Assembly: GCF_026625865.1 (NCBI RefSeq)
Contig: NZ_CP113067.1
Coordinates: 1,984,001-2,048,000, forward strand
Source of the DNA: Microbacterium sp. SL75
GTDB lineage: Bacteria; Actinomycetota; Actinomycetes; Actinomycetales; Microbacteriaceae
Direction of reading: 5' to 3'
Length of the DNA: 64,000 nt
Under the pieces are notes generated by a model. The model saw nothing but the letters and a program-made list of their open reading frames with translations, did no database searches and was not told the origin of the DNA. The position numbers and the translations under genes are program-made. Of the stretch, positions 1-8,134 are shown one piece after another. The number at the start of each line of letters is the position of its first letter. Within the stretch, counting starts at the first letter, position 1.

Positions 1-468
1 CCGAAGCACGTGCAGCAGCTCGTGGAAGAGGACTACCTCCGCTGGGACTCGCTGGGCGAGTTCTTCGCACTCGCGGCCTCGCTCGAGCACCTCGCCGACA
101 CGACGGGCAACGAGCGCGCGCGCGTGCTCGCGCAGACGCTGGACGCGGCGACCGGCACGTTCCTCGAGAACGACAAGTCGCCCGGCCGTGCCCTCGGCAC
201 GATCGACAACCGCGGAAGCCACTTCTACCTCGCCCTGTACTGGGCGCAGGAGCTGGCGAAGCAGTCGACGGACGCCGCCCTCGCCGAGGTGTTCGCCCCG
301 GTCGCCGAGAAGCTGGAAGCCTCGGAGGAGACGATCGTCGCCGAGCTGAACGCCGTCCAGGGGCACCACGCCGAGATCGGCGGGTACTACCGCCCGAACA
401 CGGAGCTCGTCGAGAAGGTCATGCGCCCCTCGGCCACGCTGAACGCGGTGGTCGACGCCCTGCGCTGA
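1..468 (+). CDS. icd: Monomeric NADP-dependent isocitrate dehydrogenase, C-terminal part
   Basis: Partial gene: the frame is open from the first base and only the last 155 residues are in the window. The C-terminus (motifs GSHFYLALYWAQELA, GGYYRPN and the closing MRPSATLNAVV) matches the monomeric type of isocitrate dehydrogenase, an approximately 740-residue single-chain enzyme that oxidises isocitrate to 2-oxoglutarate with NADP+ in the TCA cycle. This monomeric form is standard in Actinobacteria. The stop codon is followed 12 bp later by a strong hairpin terminator, so icd ends its transcription unit here. Family assignment is confident from the conserved tail; nothing can be said about the start or regulation. 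Confidence 0.9.
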   Translation, partial: PKHVQQLVEEDYLRWDSLGEFFALAASLEHLADTTGNERARVLAQTLDAATGTFLENDKSPGRALGTIDNRGSHFYLALYWAQELAKQSTDAALAEVFAPVAEKLEASEETIVAELNAVQGHHAEIGGYYRPNTELVEKVMRPSATLNAVVDALR

Positions 469-480
469 GCCGGAACCCGA

Positions 481-511
481 AAGGGGCGGATGCCGATGGC
501 ATCCGCCCCTT
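481..511 (+). terminator. Hairpin terminator after icd
   Basis: Perfect inverted repeat with about 14-bp arms (AGGGGCGGATGCC / GGCATCCGCCCCT) and a GAT loop, followed by TTCG rather than a long T-run. It is built around the GGATGCC heptamer that is very common in this window. Confidence 0.7.
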
Positions 512-604
512 TCGCGTTTACGGAGGAGACCGGACGAGAGCCCGAACAGCACTTCACGGTTGCCCACGCTCCGCGAGACGCCGGCAAGGGCCACGGAAAC
601 GGAA

Positions 605-637
605 GAGGGGGCGGATGCCGATGGCATCCACCCCCTC
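605..637 (-). terminator. Hairpin terminator of the L,D-transpeptidase gene
   Basis: Inverted repeat with 15-bp arms (GAGGGGGCGGATGCC / GGCATCCACCCCCTC, one mismatch) and a GAT loop, 12 bp beyond the stop codon of the leftward transpeptidase gene. It closely resembles the hairpin at 481-511. Confidence 0.7.
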
Positions 638-649
638 GAAGACCCGGGC

Positions 650-2050
650 TCAGTAGTGGACCGAGACCTCGGTACCGCGGTAGGCCCAGTCGTACAGCTC
701 CTTGGCCTGCGGGATCGTCATGTTGATGCAGCCGTGGCTCATCGGTGTCCCGAAGTTGTTGTGCCAGTAGGTGCCGTGGAAGCCCTCGTCACCGTTGAAG
801 TAGGCCACCCAGGGGACGTCCTTGGTGCAGTAGTCGTAGCCGGGAACGCAGCCCATGTCCTGCATCGCGGTCTTCCAGCCGATGCGGAAGTTACCGGTGT
901 GGGTGGCGTGGTCGCCCGCGCCCGACGAGATCGTGTACGTGCGGTACACCTGGCCGTTCTGCCAGAGCGTCGTGGTCTGCGTGCTCAGGTTGACGTCGAT
1001 CCGGCGCTCGGTCTTGGTGGTGTCGAAGGCCGTCTCGGTGACGGGGAGGGCGTAACGCCCGTTGCCCTCGGCGAGCTGCTTCGCGAAGGCCGCGGCCACA
1101 CCGCTGGTGTCGCCGAGCGTGCGACCGGTCTGGCCCTCGGTGAGCGCCTTGATGACCTCTCCGCCGGTGTCGACGATCACGTCGGCGTTGACGGGGGCGC
1201 GGTCGACCGCACCGGGCAGGCCGGCGACGGCGGACTGGATCGCGGCGGCGTCGGCCGAGATGGCGAAGTCGCCCTTGCCGTCGGGGGTGACGGTGAGCCA
1301 CGATGCGGCGGTCGCGCGGTCGACGGGGACGGTGCGCTCTTCGCCGACGTAGAAGCCGGCCGAGTCGAGGATGCCGTTGAGCGTGGCCACGGCGGCGTTC
1401 GCCTCGTCGGTCGATACGGGGGCATCGACGGGGACGAGGGTGGCGTCGACGGTGGTGGCGGGCTGGCCGGCGTCGAAAGCCGACTGCAGCGCCGAGATCA
1501 CGGCGGCGACGTCGATGCCCTCTCCCGCTTCGGCGGGAGTGGTCACGTACGCCTGCGAGCCGGCGTCGTACGCGATGGTCGCGTCGACGGGGGCGCGGTA
1601 GGTGCCGGGCGCGCGGTTCTTCAGTGCGGTCGCGGCTTGGTCGGCATTCACCTGCACCTGCACCCCGGTGCCCTCGGGGAACCACGAAGCGGGCTTCCAC
1701 ATCGGGTTGTCGGAGAAGGCCTTGTCGGCGAGGGCCGCCGCGTCGACGGTCGCGCCGAGGTCGGCACCGGTGACGGTGACGGCGCCGGCGGGGGAGTCGA
1801 CGGTGACCGTGGTCTCGGCGAGGCGGTTCGAGATGGCCTGGGCCGCGGCACCGGCGGTGAGACCACCGATCTGCACACCCGCGACCGAGGCACCCGGCGC
1901 GATCAGCACGAGGGAGGCGGCGATGAGAGCCACGGCCGTTGCACCGGCGGGGATGCCGATCCACAGGCCGGAACGGTTCTTGCGCTTCGTCGGCTCGGGC
2001 GGTGCCCAGGCGTAGGTTGCGCCGTCGGTGCCAGGTGCGCCGTCGGTCAT
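650..2050 (-). CDS. Membrane-anchored L,D-transpeptidase (YkuD family)
   Basis: A 466-residue cell-wall enzyme that would form 3-3 cross-links or attach groups to peptidoglycan stem peptides outside the membrane. A short cytoplasmic, basic N-terminus is followed by one membrane segment (about residues 29-51), then a long extracellular region with alternating Ala/Val-rich segments resembling the peptidoglycan-binding type-4 (VanW-associated) repeats, and a C-terminal YkuD domain from about 350. The catalytic signature is clear: HGTYWHNN and SHGCINM, with the nucleophile Cys near residue 441. It is a single gene with its own terminator. It is convergent with icd and starts 108 bp from the oxidase gene behind it. 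The family is confident; the exact in vivo cross-link is not visible. Confidence 0.9.
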   Translation of the reverse strand: MTDGAPGTDGATYAWAPPEPTKRKNRSGLWIGIPAGATAVALIAASLVLIAPGASVAGVQIGGLTAGAAAQAISNRLAETTVTVDSPAGAVTVTGADLGATVDAAALADKAFSDNPMWKPASWFPEGTGVQVQVNADQAATALKNRAPGTYRAPVDATIAYDAGSQAYVTTPAEAGEGIDVAAVISALQSAFDAGQPATTVDATLVPVDAPVSTDEANAAVATLNGILDSAGFYVGEERTVPVDRATAASWLTVTPDGKGDFAISADAAAIQSAVAGLPGAVDRAPVNADVIVDTGGEVIKALTEGQTGRTLGDTSGVAAAFAKQLAEGNGRYALPVTETAFDTTKTERRIDVNLSTQTTTLWQNGQVYRTYTISSGAGDHATHTGNFRIGWKTAMQDMGCVPGYDYCTKDVPWVAYFNGDEGFHGTYWHNNFGTPMSHGCINMTIPQAKELYDWAYRGTEVSVHY

Positions 2051-2157
2051 GAGTCAAACCCCCCGATAGTCAGTCTTCTTATGCTACGAGCGGATCTTGC
2101 GGATACGCCTTGAGCAATATCACGGTCTGATCACGTCGCCTGCGCACCAGGCGGAGG

Positions 2158-3522
2158 TCAGACGCTGAAGACCTTCCCCGGGTTCAGGATGCCGAGCGGG
2201 TCGAACACTCGCGCGATGTCGCGCTGCAGGGCCCACTGGTCGTCGCCGAGCTCGTCGATCAACCAGCGACGCTTCAGCACGCCGATCCCGTGCTCGCCGG
2301 TGAGGGTTCCGCCGAGCGCGAGTGCGGCGCGGAACAGTTCCTCGGCCGCCTCCCAGACCACCGGCGGCACCTCGGGACCCTCGAACACGAAGTTCGGGTG
2401 CAGGTTGCCGTCGCCGGCGTGCGCGACCGCGGGAATGACCAGACCGAACTGCCGTTCGATCCGCGCGATCTCGTCGAACATGTCGGGCAGAGCGCTGCGC
2501 GGCACCGAAACGTCTTCGATGAGGGTGGTGCCGAGCGTCTCCATCGCGGGGTGCATGGCGCGGCGGACGGCCAGGAGCGCCTCGCCCTCGGCGGCGTCCG
2601 CCGCCACGGCGACGGCGCCGCCCGCCTCGCGGAGAACCTCGGCGATCTCGGCCGCCTCGTCGGCGGCGACCGGGCCGTCGGTCTGGATGGTCAGCTGCGC
2701 GGCGCCCTCGGGAGGAGCGGGCAGGGACAGCAGGCGATGCGCGGCGGCGAGGCTGGTGGCATCCATCAACTCCATGATCGCGGGCTGCACTCCCGAGGCC
2801 GTGACCGCGGCGGACGCGACGGCGGCGGCGCGGACACCGTCGAACAGCGCGGTGAGAGTGACGCGTTCGCCCTCGACGAGGCGGCGGAGCTTGAGAGTGG
2901 CGCCCACGACGACCCCGAGGGTCCCCTCCGAGCCGATGACGAGCGAGGTGAGGTCGAGGCCGGTCACGCCCTTGACGCTGCGGTGACCGAAACGCATGAG
3001 GCGTCCGTCGGCGAGGACGACGTCGACGCCGAGCACCGCATCGCGCACGACGCCGTACTTGGCGCACAGGAGTCCGCCGGCGCCGGTGGCGATGTTGCCG
3101 CCGACGGTCGAGATCTCGCGGCTCGCCGGATCGGGTGCCCACCACACGCCGTGCGGTTCCAGTCGCGTGTTGAGCTCGGCGTTCAGGATGCCGGGTTCGA
3201 CCACGGCCAGGAGGTCGTCGGGGCGGACCTCGAGCACACGGTCCATTCCGCGCACCGAGAGGCTGATCTCGCCGCCGCCGGTGTTCGCTCCGCCCGCGAG
3301 TCCGGTGCCGGCTCCGCGGGGGACGACGGGGGTGCGGGTGGCGGTGGCGATCCGCATCACCGCCTGGACATCGGCGACGGATGCCGCGTGCACGACGGCG
3401 AGCGGGAGGCCCTCGGCCGCGTGCCCCGACTTGTCGGCGCGAGCCGCCTCGAGGGCGGCGGGGTCCGTGTCGACGCGCGCGCCGAGCTCGGCCCGGAGCA
3501 GCGCGACGACCTCGGCGGTCAT
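2158..3522 (-). CDS. FAD-binding oxidase of the GlcD/D-lactate dehydrogenase family
   Basis: A 454-residue flavoprotein of the FAD_binding_4 plus FAD-oxidase-C type, which oxidises 2-hydroxyacids such as glycolate or D-lactate. The N-terminal FAD domain shows VVPRGAGTGLAGG and STVGGNIATGAGG; the C-terminal domain carries HAGDGNLHPNF (about 368-378) and GEHGIG (about 409), the metal/substrate signatures of this family. The ATG at 3522 is chosen because it lies in an ATGA overlap with the upstream membrane-protein gene and begins at the usual distance from the FAD domain; the same frame runs open much further upstream but without family similarity. There are no glcE/glcF genes nearby, so the electron acceptor and the true substrate are open. 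Confidence 0.85.
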   Translation of the reverse strand: MTAEVVALLRAELGARVDTDPAALEAARADKSGHAAEGLPLAVVHAASVADVQAVMRIATATRTPVVPRGAGTGLAGGANTGGGEISLSVRGMDRVLEVRPDDLLAVVEPGILNAELNTRLEPHGVWWAPDPASREISTVGGNIATGAGGLLCAKYGVVRDAVLGVDVVLADGRLMRFGHRSVKGVTGLDLTSLVIGSEGTLGVVVGATLKLRRLVEGERVTLTALFDGVRAAAVASAAVTASGVQPAIMELMDATSLAAAHRLLSLPAPPEGAAQLTIQTDGPVAADEAAEIAEVLREAGGAVAVAADAAEGEALLAVRRAMHPAMETLGTTLIEDVSVPRSALPDMFDEIARIERQFGLVIPAVAHAGDGNLHPNFVFEGPEVPPVVWEAAEELFRAALALGGTLTGEHGIGVLKRRWLIDELGDDQWALQRDIARVFDPLGILNPGKVFSV

Positions 3523-3905
3523 GCCAGGCGCCGTCGCCCGTTCAGCGCGCCGAGGACGACGGCGACGATCGCGAAGACCAGGCCGATCCAGGCTTGACCC
3601 ATGCTCCACCAGGCGACGGTGGCGGCGGCGTAGACGAACAGCTCGACGAGCGCGCGCACGAAGGGGTGCACGGCGAGCACGGCCCGCGGTGAGACGAACA
3701 GCGCCCACACCAGGATCGCCAGGGCCGGGGCGCCGATGCCGGCGACGATGTTCCACGGGAACGGCCACGCCAGGAAGCCCCAGATGGCGAGGGTCACGAA
3801 GGCGAACAGGCCGCAGATGACACTGCCGATCTCCAGCGCCGACGGCCGGGGGCGCATGCCGGGAGCGAGAGGCGCCTGGGCGCGGACGTTGCGGGAGTCG
3901 GTCAC
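3519..3905 (-). CDS. Small four-helix membrane protein (YrdB/DUF2568-like)
   Basis: A 128-residue protein with four hydrophobic segments (starting near residues 25, 45, 80 and 105), polar tails and no catalytic motif that I can see. The motif pattern ([31 protein letters not shown]) resembles DUF2568 membrane proteins of unknown function. The GTG start at 3905 is supported by a TAAAAT box six bases upstream, which suggests a leaderless mRNA. Its stop overlaps the start of the GlcD-type oxidase by 4 nt, so the two are probably translationally coupled. Function unknown. Confidence 0.75.
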   Translation of the reverse strand: MTDSRNVRAQAPLAPGMRPRPSALEIGSVICGLFAFVTLAIWGFLAWPFPWNIVAGIGAPALAILVWALFVSPRAVLAVHPFVRALVELFVYAAATVAWWSMGQAWIGLVFAIVAVVLGALNGRRRLA

Positions 3906-3911
3906 TCCGCC

Positions 3912-3917
3912 ATTTTA
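3912..3917 (-). promoter_or_regulatory. Leaderless -10 box (TAAAAT)
   Basis: TAAAAT on the minus strand lies exactly 6 nt before the GTG of the DUF2568-like gene, placing the expected transcription start on the start codon itself. Confidence 0.55.
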
Positions 3918-4045
3918 CGCGGGCCTCGGAGCCCGGCATCCGCGATGCCTCGGCGTCGAGTGGACCGCGCGCTCCGAGATCTCCCTGTGGAGGAACGGTG
4001 GATGCCGAGATGCGTGGGGCGGCGGCGGGTTTACCCGCTAAAGTG

Positions 4046-4132
4046 GCACCGTCGCGACTGGCGTTGAGGTGGGGAACCACCGGGGAGCGACCGCTTGACG
4101 GTATTCGACCGCACGCCTGGGTCGGTGCGGTA
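4046..4132 (+). ncRNA. ZTP riboswitch (pfl motif) upstream of glyA
   Basis: The conserved pfl/ZTP signature blocks are present in order: GTCGCGACTGGCG (about 4051-4063), GTGGGGAACCACCGGGGAGC (4069-4088), a variable arm, then CGCCTGGGTC (about 4114-4123). This RNA class senses ZMP/ZTP, which accumulates when 10-formyl-tetrahydrofolate is short, and switches on folate one-carbon genes; glyA is a classic target. It ends about 55 nt before the glyA start codon. Confidence 0.88.
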
Positions 4133-4136
4133 TCTA

Positions 4137-4157
4137 CGCGGGCTCGCCGAGCCCGCG
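4137..4157 (+). terminator. Hairpin between ZTP aptamer and glyA (possible expression platform)
   Basis: Perfect 9-bp stem CGCGGGCTC / GAGCCCGCG with a 3-nt loop, directly after the aptamer and about 20 nt before the ribosome-binding site. It has no T-run, so it may be a weak or Rho-assisted terminator or simply part of the switching structure. Confidence 0.45.
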
Positions 4158-4186
4158 GCATCCGGAACCATCGTCAAGGAGATCGC

Positions 4187-5461
4187 ATGACCGATCCGTA
4201 CTTCAACGCCCCTCTCTCGGAGGTCGACCCCGAGATCGCCGAGGTCCTCGAGCGCGAGCTCAACCGCCAGCGCGGCTTCCTCGAGATGATCGCGTCCGAG
4301 AACTTCGTTCCCGTCTCGGTGCTGCAGTCGCAGGGCTCGGTGCTGACGAACAAGTACGCCGAGGGCTACCCCGGTCGCCGATACTACGGCGGTTGCGAAG
4401 AGGTCGACGTCGCCGAGTCGCTCGCGATCGAGCGGGCGAAGACCCTGTTCGGCGCCGAGTTCGCCAACGTCCAGCCGCACTCCGGTGCGTCGGCCAACGC
4501 CGCCGTGCTGCACGCGATCGCCCGCCCCGGCGACACGCTGCTCGGTCTCGCCCTCGACCAGGGCGGTCACCTGACCCACGGCATGAAGATCAACTTCTCG
4601 GGCCGCCTGTACGACATCGTCGCCTACGGCGTCGACCCCGAGACCAGCATCATCGACATGGACGAGGTGCGCCGCCTCGCCCTCGAGCACAAGCCGAAGG
4701 TCATCATCGCCGGCTGGTCGGCCTACCCGCGCCAGCTCGACTTCGCCGCCTTCCGCGCGATCGCCGACGAGGTCGGGGCCCTTCTCTGGGTCGACATGGC
4801 GCACTTCGCCGGCCTCGTCGCCGCGGGCGTGCACCCCTCACCCATCCCGCACGCGCACGTCGTGTCGACCACCGTGCACAAGACGATCGGTGGTCCCCGC
4901 TCGGGCCTCATCCTGACCAACGACGCCGACCTCGCCAAGAAGATCAACACCGCGGTCTTCCCCGGCCAGCAGGGCGGTCCGCTCATGCACGTCATCGCCG
5001 CCAAGGCGACGGCGTTCAAGCTGGCTCTCACGCCGGAGTTCAAGGAGCGCCAGGAGCGCACCCTGCGCGGTGCCTCGATCCTCGCCGACCGCCTCACCCA
5101 GGACGACGTCAAGAACGCCGGCATCGCCGTGCGCTCGGGCGGCACCGACGTGCACCTCGTGCTCGTGGACCTGCGCGAAGCCGAGATCGACGGCAAGCAG
5201 GCCGAAGACCTGCTGCACGACATCCACATCACCGTGAACCGCAACGCCGTGCCGAACGACCCGCGCCCGCCGATGGTGACGTCGGGCCTGCGCATCGGGA
5301 CCCCGGCGCTCGCGACCCGCGGCTTCGGCGACGCCGAGTTCACCGAGGTGGCCGACATCATCGCGCTCGCGTTGATCCCCGGCGCCGACGTCGAGGCCCT
5401 GCGCGCACGCGTCGCGAAGCTGGCCGACGCCTTCCCGCTCTACCCCGACCTGCAGCAGTGA
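4187..5461 (+). CDS. glyA: Serine hydroxymethyltransferase
   Basis: A 424-residue PLP enzyme that converts serine and tetrahydrofolate into glycine and 5,10-methylene-THF, the main entry of one-carbon units. Key features are visible: IASENF near 35-40, the [10 protein letters not shown] loop (60-69), [10 protein letters not shown], and the Schiff-base Lys232 in [11 protein letters not shown]. Length is normal for the family. The ATG at 4187 is preceded by AAGGAG at a good distance; an open extension of 63 codons upstream overlaps the ZTP riboswitch and is not coding. Regulation by ZMP/ZTP is expected from that riboswitch. folD, the next step in the pathway, follows after a 493-bp gap full of repeats. 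Confidence 0.97.
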   Translation: MTDPYFNAPLSEVDPEIAEVLERELNRQRGFLEMIASENFVPVSVLQSQGSVLTNKYAEGYPGRRYYGGCEEVDVAESLAIERAKTLFGAEFANVQPHSGASANAAVLHAIARPGDTLLGLALDQGGHLTHGMKINFSGRLYDIVAYGVDPETSIIDMDEVRRLALEHKPKVIIAGWSAYPRQLDFAAFRAIADEVGALLWVDMAHFAGLVAAGVHPSPIPHAHVVSTTVHKTIGGPRSGLILTNDADLAKKINTAVFPGQQGGPLMHVIAAKATAFKLALTPEFKERQERTLRGASILADRLTQDDVKNAGIAVRSGGTDVHLVLVDLREAEIDGKQAEDLLHDIHITVNRNAVPNDPRPPMVTSGLRIGTPALATRGFGDAEFTEVADIIALALIPGADVEALRARVAKLADAFPLYPDLQQ

Positions 5462-5510
5462 GCCCGGCCGGGGCGGGCGTCGCGCGTGCGGCCCCGTCCC
5501 GGTACCCGGT

Positions 5511-5634
5511 CTCCGCGTCCGCGCGGGGTCTCGGTGCCCGGTACCCGCGTCCGCGCGGGGTCTCGGTGCCCGGCCCCCGCGCCCGCGCGGGGTCTCGGTG
5601 CCCGGTACCCGCGTCCGCGCGGGGTCTCGGCATC
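5511..5634 (+). repeat. Tandem array, four 32-bp units
   Basis: The block GCGCGGGGTCTCGGTGCCCG and its flanks recur with an exact 32-bp period: the GGGGTC core starts at 5525, 5557, 5589 and 5621. Units differ at only a few bases and the fourth is cut short. Units abut directly, so this is not a CRISPR. It forms part of the gene-free stretch 5462-5954, which otherwise holds two copies of a 73-bp palindromic element. Confidence 0.85.
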
Positions 5635-5680
5635 CGCCCCGTCCGGTCGCCCCGGGGCGCCGAGCCCGGCCCGTGCACTC

Positions 5681-5753
5681 CACGCATAAACGCGATCCGC
5701 GCACGAAAACGCGGGGAGAACGCGTTTCTGCGACTGGATAGCGTTTATGCGTG
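5681..5753. repeat. 73-bp nested palindromic element, family A, copy 1
   Basis: The outer arms CACGCATAAACGC (5681-5693) and GCGTTTATGCGTG (5741-5753) are exact reverse complements. Inside lies a second, inner inverted pair of AAACGCG/CGCGTTT boxes, giving four AAACGC boxes in total: two direct, then two inverted. Three further copies in this window have exactly the same 73-bp length. Confidence 0.85.
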
Positions 5754-5832
5754 ACAGCGGATGGCCCCGGTCCGGGCACCCGCCGCGGCGTCCCTGCGGC
5801 GCCGGATCGCTGCCCGCCCGCCCGCCCCATCC

Positions 5833-5905
5833 CACGCAGAAACGCGATTCGCGCACATAAACGCGAGGAGAGCGCGTTTCTGCGACCAGACAGCGTTTAT
5901 GCGTG
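5833..5905. repeat. 73-bp nested palindromic element, family A, copy 2
   Basis: Starts CACGCAGAAACGCG and ends GCGTTTATGCGTG, with the inner AAACGCGAGGAGAGCGCGTTT pair written as AAACGCG and GCGCGTTT. It lies 152 bp from copy 1 (start to start) and 49 bp before the folD start codon. Confidence 0.85.
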
Positions 5906-5954
5906 CGGCACCTCACCCGCACGACCCCGATCGATAACCAGGAAGAGGGATGCC

Positions 5955-6839
5955 ATGACGGCGACGATTCTCGACGGAAAGGCCGCGTCGGCGGCGATCA
6001 AGGCGGAGCTGGCCGAGCGTGTCGCCGCTCTGCGCGAGCGAGGCATCGTGCCCGGCATCGCCACCGTGCTCGTGGGCGCGGATCCCGCCTCGCAGCTGTA
6101 CGTCGGCATGAAGCACAAGCAGTCCGAGGCGATCGGCATGAACTCGATCCAGGTGGAGCTGCCCGCCGAGGCGACGCAGCGAGAGGTCGAGGCCGTCATC
6201 GACCGCCTCAACGCCGATCCCGCCTGCCACGGCTACATCGTGCAGCTGCCGCTGCCGAAGCACCTCGACACCGACGCGATTCTGGAGCGGATCGACCCGG
6301 CGAAGGATGCCGACGGCCTGCACCCCACCAACCTCGGGCGTCTCGTGCTCAACGTCAACGCGCCGATCCTCACGCCGCTTCCGTGCACGCCGCGCGGGGT
6401 CATCGAGCTGCTGCTGCGCAACGACTACGACCTGAAGGGCAAAGAGGTCGTCGTCGTGGGTCGAGGTGTCACCATCGGTCGCTCCATCGGCCTGCTGCTC
6501 ACGCGCCGTGAGATCAACGCCACCGTGACCCTCACCCACACCGGCACCGCCGACCTCGCGAAGCACCTGCGTGAGGCCGACGTCATCGTCGCTGCCGCGG
6601 GCGTGAAGCACATCGTGCGCGCCGCCGACGTCAAACCCGGCGCCGCGGTGCTCGACGTGGGCGTCACGCGCGAGACCGACCCCGAGACCGGCAAGTCGCG
6701 CGTGTACGGCGACGTGCACCCCGACGTCGCCGAGGTCGCCGGCTTCGTCTCGCCCAACCCGGGCGGAGTCGGCCCCATGACGGTCGCCCTGCTGATGACC
6801 AACGTCGTCGAGGCCGCGGAGCGCGCCACCGCCGTCTGA
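5955..6839 (+). CDS. folD: Bifunctional methylenetetrahydrofolate dehydrogenase / methenyl-THF cyclohydrolase
   Basis: A 294-residue cytoplasmic enzyme that converts 5,10-methylene-THF through methenyl-THF to 10-formyl-THF with NADP+. Visible signatures: the [14 protein letters not shown] segment with the catalytic Lys, [10 protein letters not shown], the dinucleotide loop [14 protein letters not shown], and the closing [13 protein letters not shown]. The ATG at 5955 follows AGGAAGAGGG at a suitable distance; the open frame upstream runs through the repeats and is not coding. It uses the product of glyA, but unlike glyA it has no ZTP riboswitch in front; instead two family A palindromes occupy its upstream region. 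Confidence 0.96.
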   Translation: MTATILDGKAASAAIKAELAERVAALRERGIVPGIATVLVGADPASQLYVGMKHKQSEAIGMNSIQVELPAEATQREVEAVIDRLNADPACHGYIVQLPLPKHLDTDAILERIDPAKDADGLHPTNLGRLVLNVNAPILTPLPCTPRGVIELLLRNDYDLKGKEVVVVGRGVTIGRSIGLLLTRREINATVTLTHTGTADLAKHLREADVIVAAAGVKHIVRAADVKPGAAVLDVGVTRETDPETGKSRVYGDVHPDVAEVAGFVSPNPGGVGPMTVALLMTNVVEAAERATAV

Positions 6840-6929
6840 TGGTGAACCGCGGCATGCCGCCGGTTGAACAGACGGAGCGTCGCACGCAATGGGGAGGCGC
6901 GAGCGCGACCGACGTGGCAAGGTTTTCTC

Positions 6930-7415
6930 ATGACTGAGTCTGTGCTGAACGACCTCCTCCGCCGCGTCACCGAGAGCGGCCTGCTCGAAGACGCCCAGAT
7001 CGACGAAGACAGCGTCATCGGTTCCGGACACCTGGATGCCGCCGGCGTCGAGGTGGAGGTCGACCTCGACCCCGAGCTCGACGAGGACGAAGAGCCCGAT
7101 CTCGACGCGATCATGAGCAACCTGAAGGACGTGCTCTCGGTCGGCGAGGAGCGCTGGCGCGCGATCGTCGAGGAGATCTCGAGCGACATCGAGGACGCCC
7201 TCGACGACGACGAGCTCGACACCGATGTGGACCTGCGCACCGACCTCGAGGCGATCGGCGTGGGCGTCTTCGCCGACGCGATCATCGTCGTGTTCGCCGG
7301 GCAGACCTCGTTCCCCGACGCCCTCGTGCACGTGCAGCTCACCCCCGAGCTCGAGGTCGAGGACATCGAGATCATCGGGGACGACGACGACGAGGACGGC
7401 GACGACGAGGAGTGA
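6930..7415 (+). CDS. Very acidic protein of unknown function
   Basis: A 161-residue protein that I do not recognise. It has an extreme excess of Asp and Glu, ending in an almost pure Asp/Glu tail (DDDDEDGDDEE), and no membrane segment or signal peptide. The middle (EERWRAIVEEISSDIEDAL, then ADAIIVVFAGQTSFPDALVHVQL) looks like a folded alpha/beta domain and not simply a disordered tail. It stands 90 bp after folD in the same direction and ends at a bidirectional terminator. No clear ribosome-binding site precedes the ATG at 6930. Codon use is typical of the window, so it is probably a real conserved actinobacterial protein. Confidence 0.75.
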   Translation: MTESVLNDLLRRVTESGLLEDAQIDEDSVIGSGHLDAAGVEVEVDLDPELDEDEEPDLDAIMSNLKDVLSVGEERWRAIVEEISSDIEDALDDDELDTDVDLRTDLEAIGVGVFADAIIVVFAGQTSFPDALVHVQLTPELEVEDIEIIGDDDDEDGDDEE

Positions 7416-7428
7416 TCCTCTCCACGTC

Positions 7429-7465
7429 AGAGAGGGACCGGGCCGTTTCGGCCCGGTCCCTCTCT
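7429..7465. terminator. Bidirectional terminator between convergent genes
   Basis: Perfect 17-bp stem (AGAGAGGGACCGGGCCG / CGGCCCGGTCCCTCTCT) with a TTT loop, 14 bp after the acidic-protein stop and 16 bp from the stop of the convergent hexulose-phosphate synthase. Confidence 0.85.
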
Positions 7466-7481
7466 CGTTGAGGCTCTGCGA

Positions 7482-8105
7482 TCAGACGATCGCGGCGCGC
7501 AGCGCGGCCGCCGCGGCACCCACGTCGGGGGCGCTGTAGATCGCGCTCCCGGCGACGGCGACCTGGGCGCCCGACTTCTGCACGTCGGCGATGCTCGAGG
7601 TGTTGACGCCTCCGGCGACGGAGAACGGCACACCGGCCGCCTCGCCGTCGCGCAGCAGCGTGCTGAAGGTGAAGCCTTCCTCGGCCTGCTCGTCGAGGCC
7701 GGCGTGCATCTCGACGAACTCGGCGCCGAGGGCCACGACCTCCTTGGCGCGGGCGGGCTTGTCGGCGACGCCGATGAGGTCGACGACCACGCCCTTGCCG
7801 TGCTTCTTGGCGGCCTTGACGGCGCCGGCGATCGTGCTGTCGCCGGCCGAACCGAGGACGGTGACGAGGTCGGCACCGGCGCTGAAGGCGATGTCGGCCT
7901 CGAGCTCGCCGGCATCCATCGTCTTGAGGTCGGCGAAGACGATCTTGTCGGGGTGCGCGCGCTTGATCGCGGTGATGGCGGAGAGGCCCTCGCTCTTGAT
8001 GAGCGGGGTGCCGAGCTCGAGGATGTCGACGTGCGGCGCCGCGGCGGCGGCGAGGTCGAGGGCGGCTTCGGTGGACAGGGTGTCCATGGCGAACTGCAGC
8101 TTCAT
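7482..8105 (-). CDS. hxlA: 3-hexulose-6-phosphate synthase
   Basis: A 207-residue (beta/alpha)8 enzyme of the OMP-decarboxylase/KGPDC superfamily. It condenses formaldehyde with ribulose 5-phosphate to hexulose 6-phosphate (or runs in reverse to make pentose phosphate). MKLQFAMDTL at the start and DLKTMDAGELEADIAFSAGAD carry the superfamily Asp-Lys-Asp active-site set; HAGLDEQA and VAGGVNTSSI complete the barrel. The ATG at 8105 matches the family start and has AAGAAGGA upstream. An ATG at 8138, in ATGA overlap with the isomerase stop, would add 11 residues. It forms an operon with the isomerase gene, making a formaldehyde-fixing or detoxifying RuMP pair. Confidence 0.92.
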   Translation of the reverse strand: MKLQFAMDTLSTEAALDLAAAAAPHVDILELGTPLIKSEGLSAITAIKRAHPDKIVFADLKTMDAGELEADIAFSAGADLVTVLGSAGDSTIAGAVKAAKKHGKGVVVDLIGVADKPARAKEVVALGAEFVEMHAGLDEQAEEGFTFSTLLRDGEAAGVPFSVAGGVNTSSIADVQKSGAQVAVAGSAIYSAPDVGAAAAALRAAIV

Positions 8106-8134
8106 GAGGGGGTCCTTCTTCTCTGCGGGGTGGG

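Noticed and set aside
560-2113. Long open frame on the + strand across the L,D-transpeptidase gene
   Set aside because: It is the complementary frame of a GC-rich gene, with repetitive Arg/Gly/Val composition, no start signal and no family motif. The same applies to other long antisense frames, for example over trpS, sdhA, mtlA and the rib operon.
2158-4161. 667-residue version of the GlcD-type oxidase
   Set aside because: The extra N-terminal part overlaps the DUF2568-like gene in another frame and even the ZTP riboswitch; the ATGA-coupled start at 3522 fits the family.
5511-5634. CRISPR-like regular 32-bp repeats
   Set aside because: The units abut with no variable spacers and no cas genes are present, so it is a plain tandem repeat.
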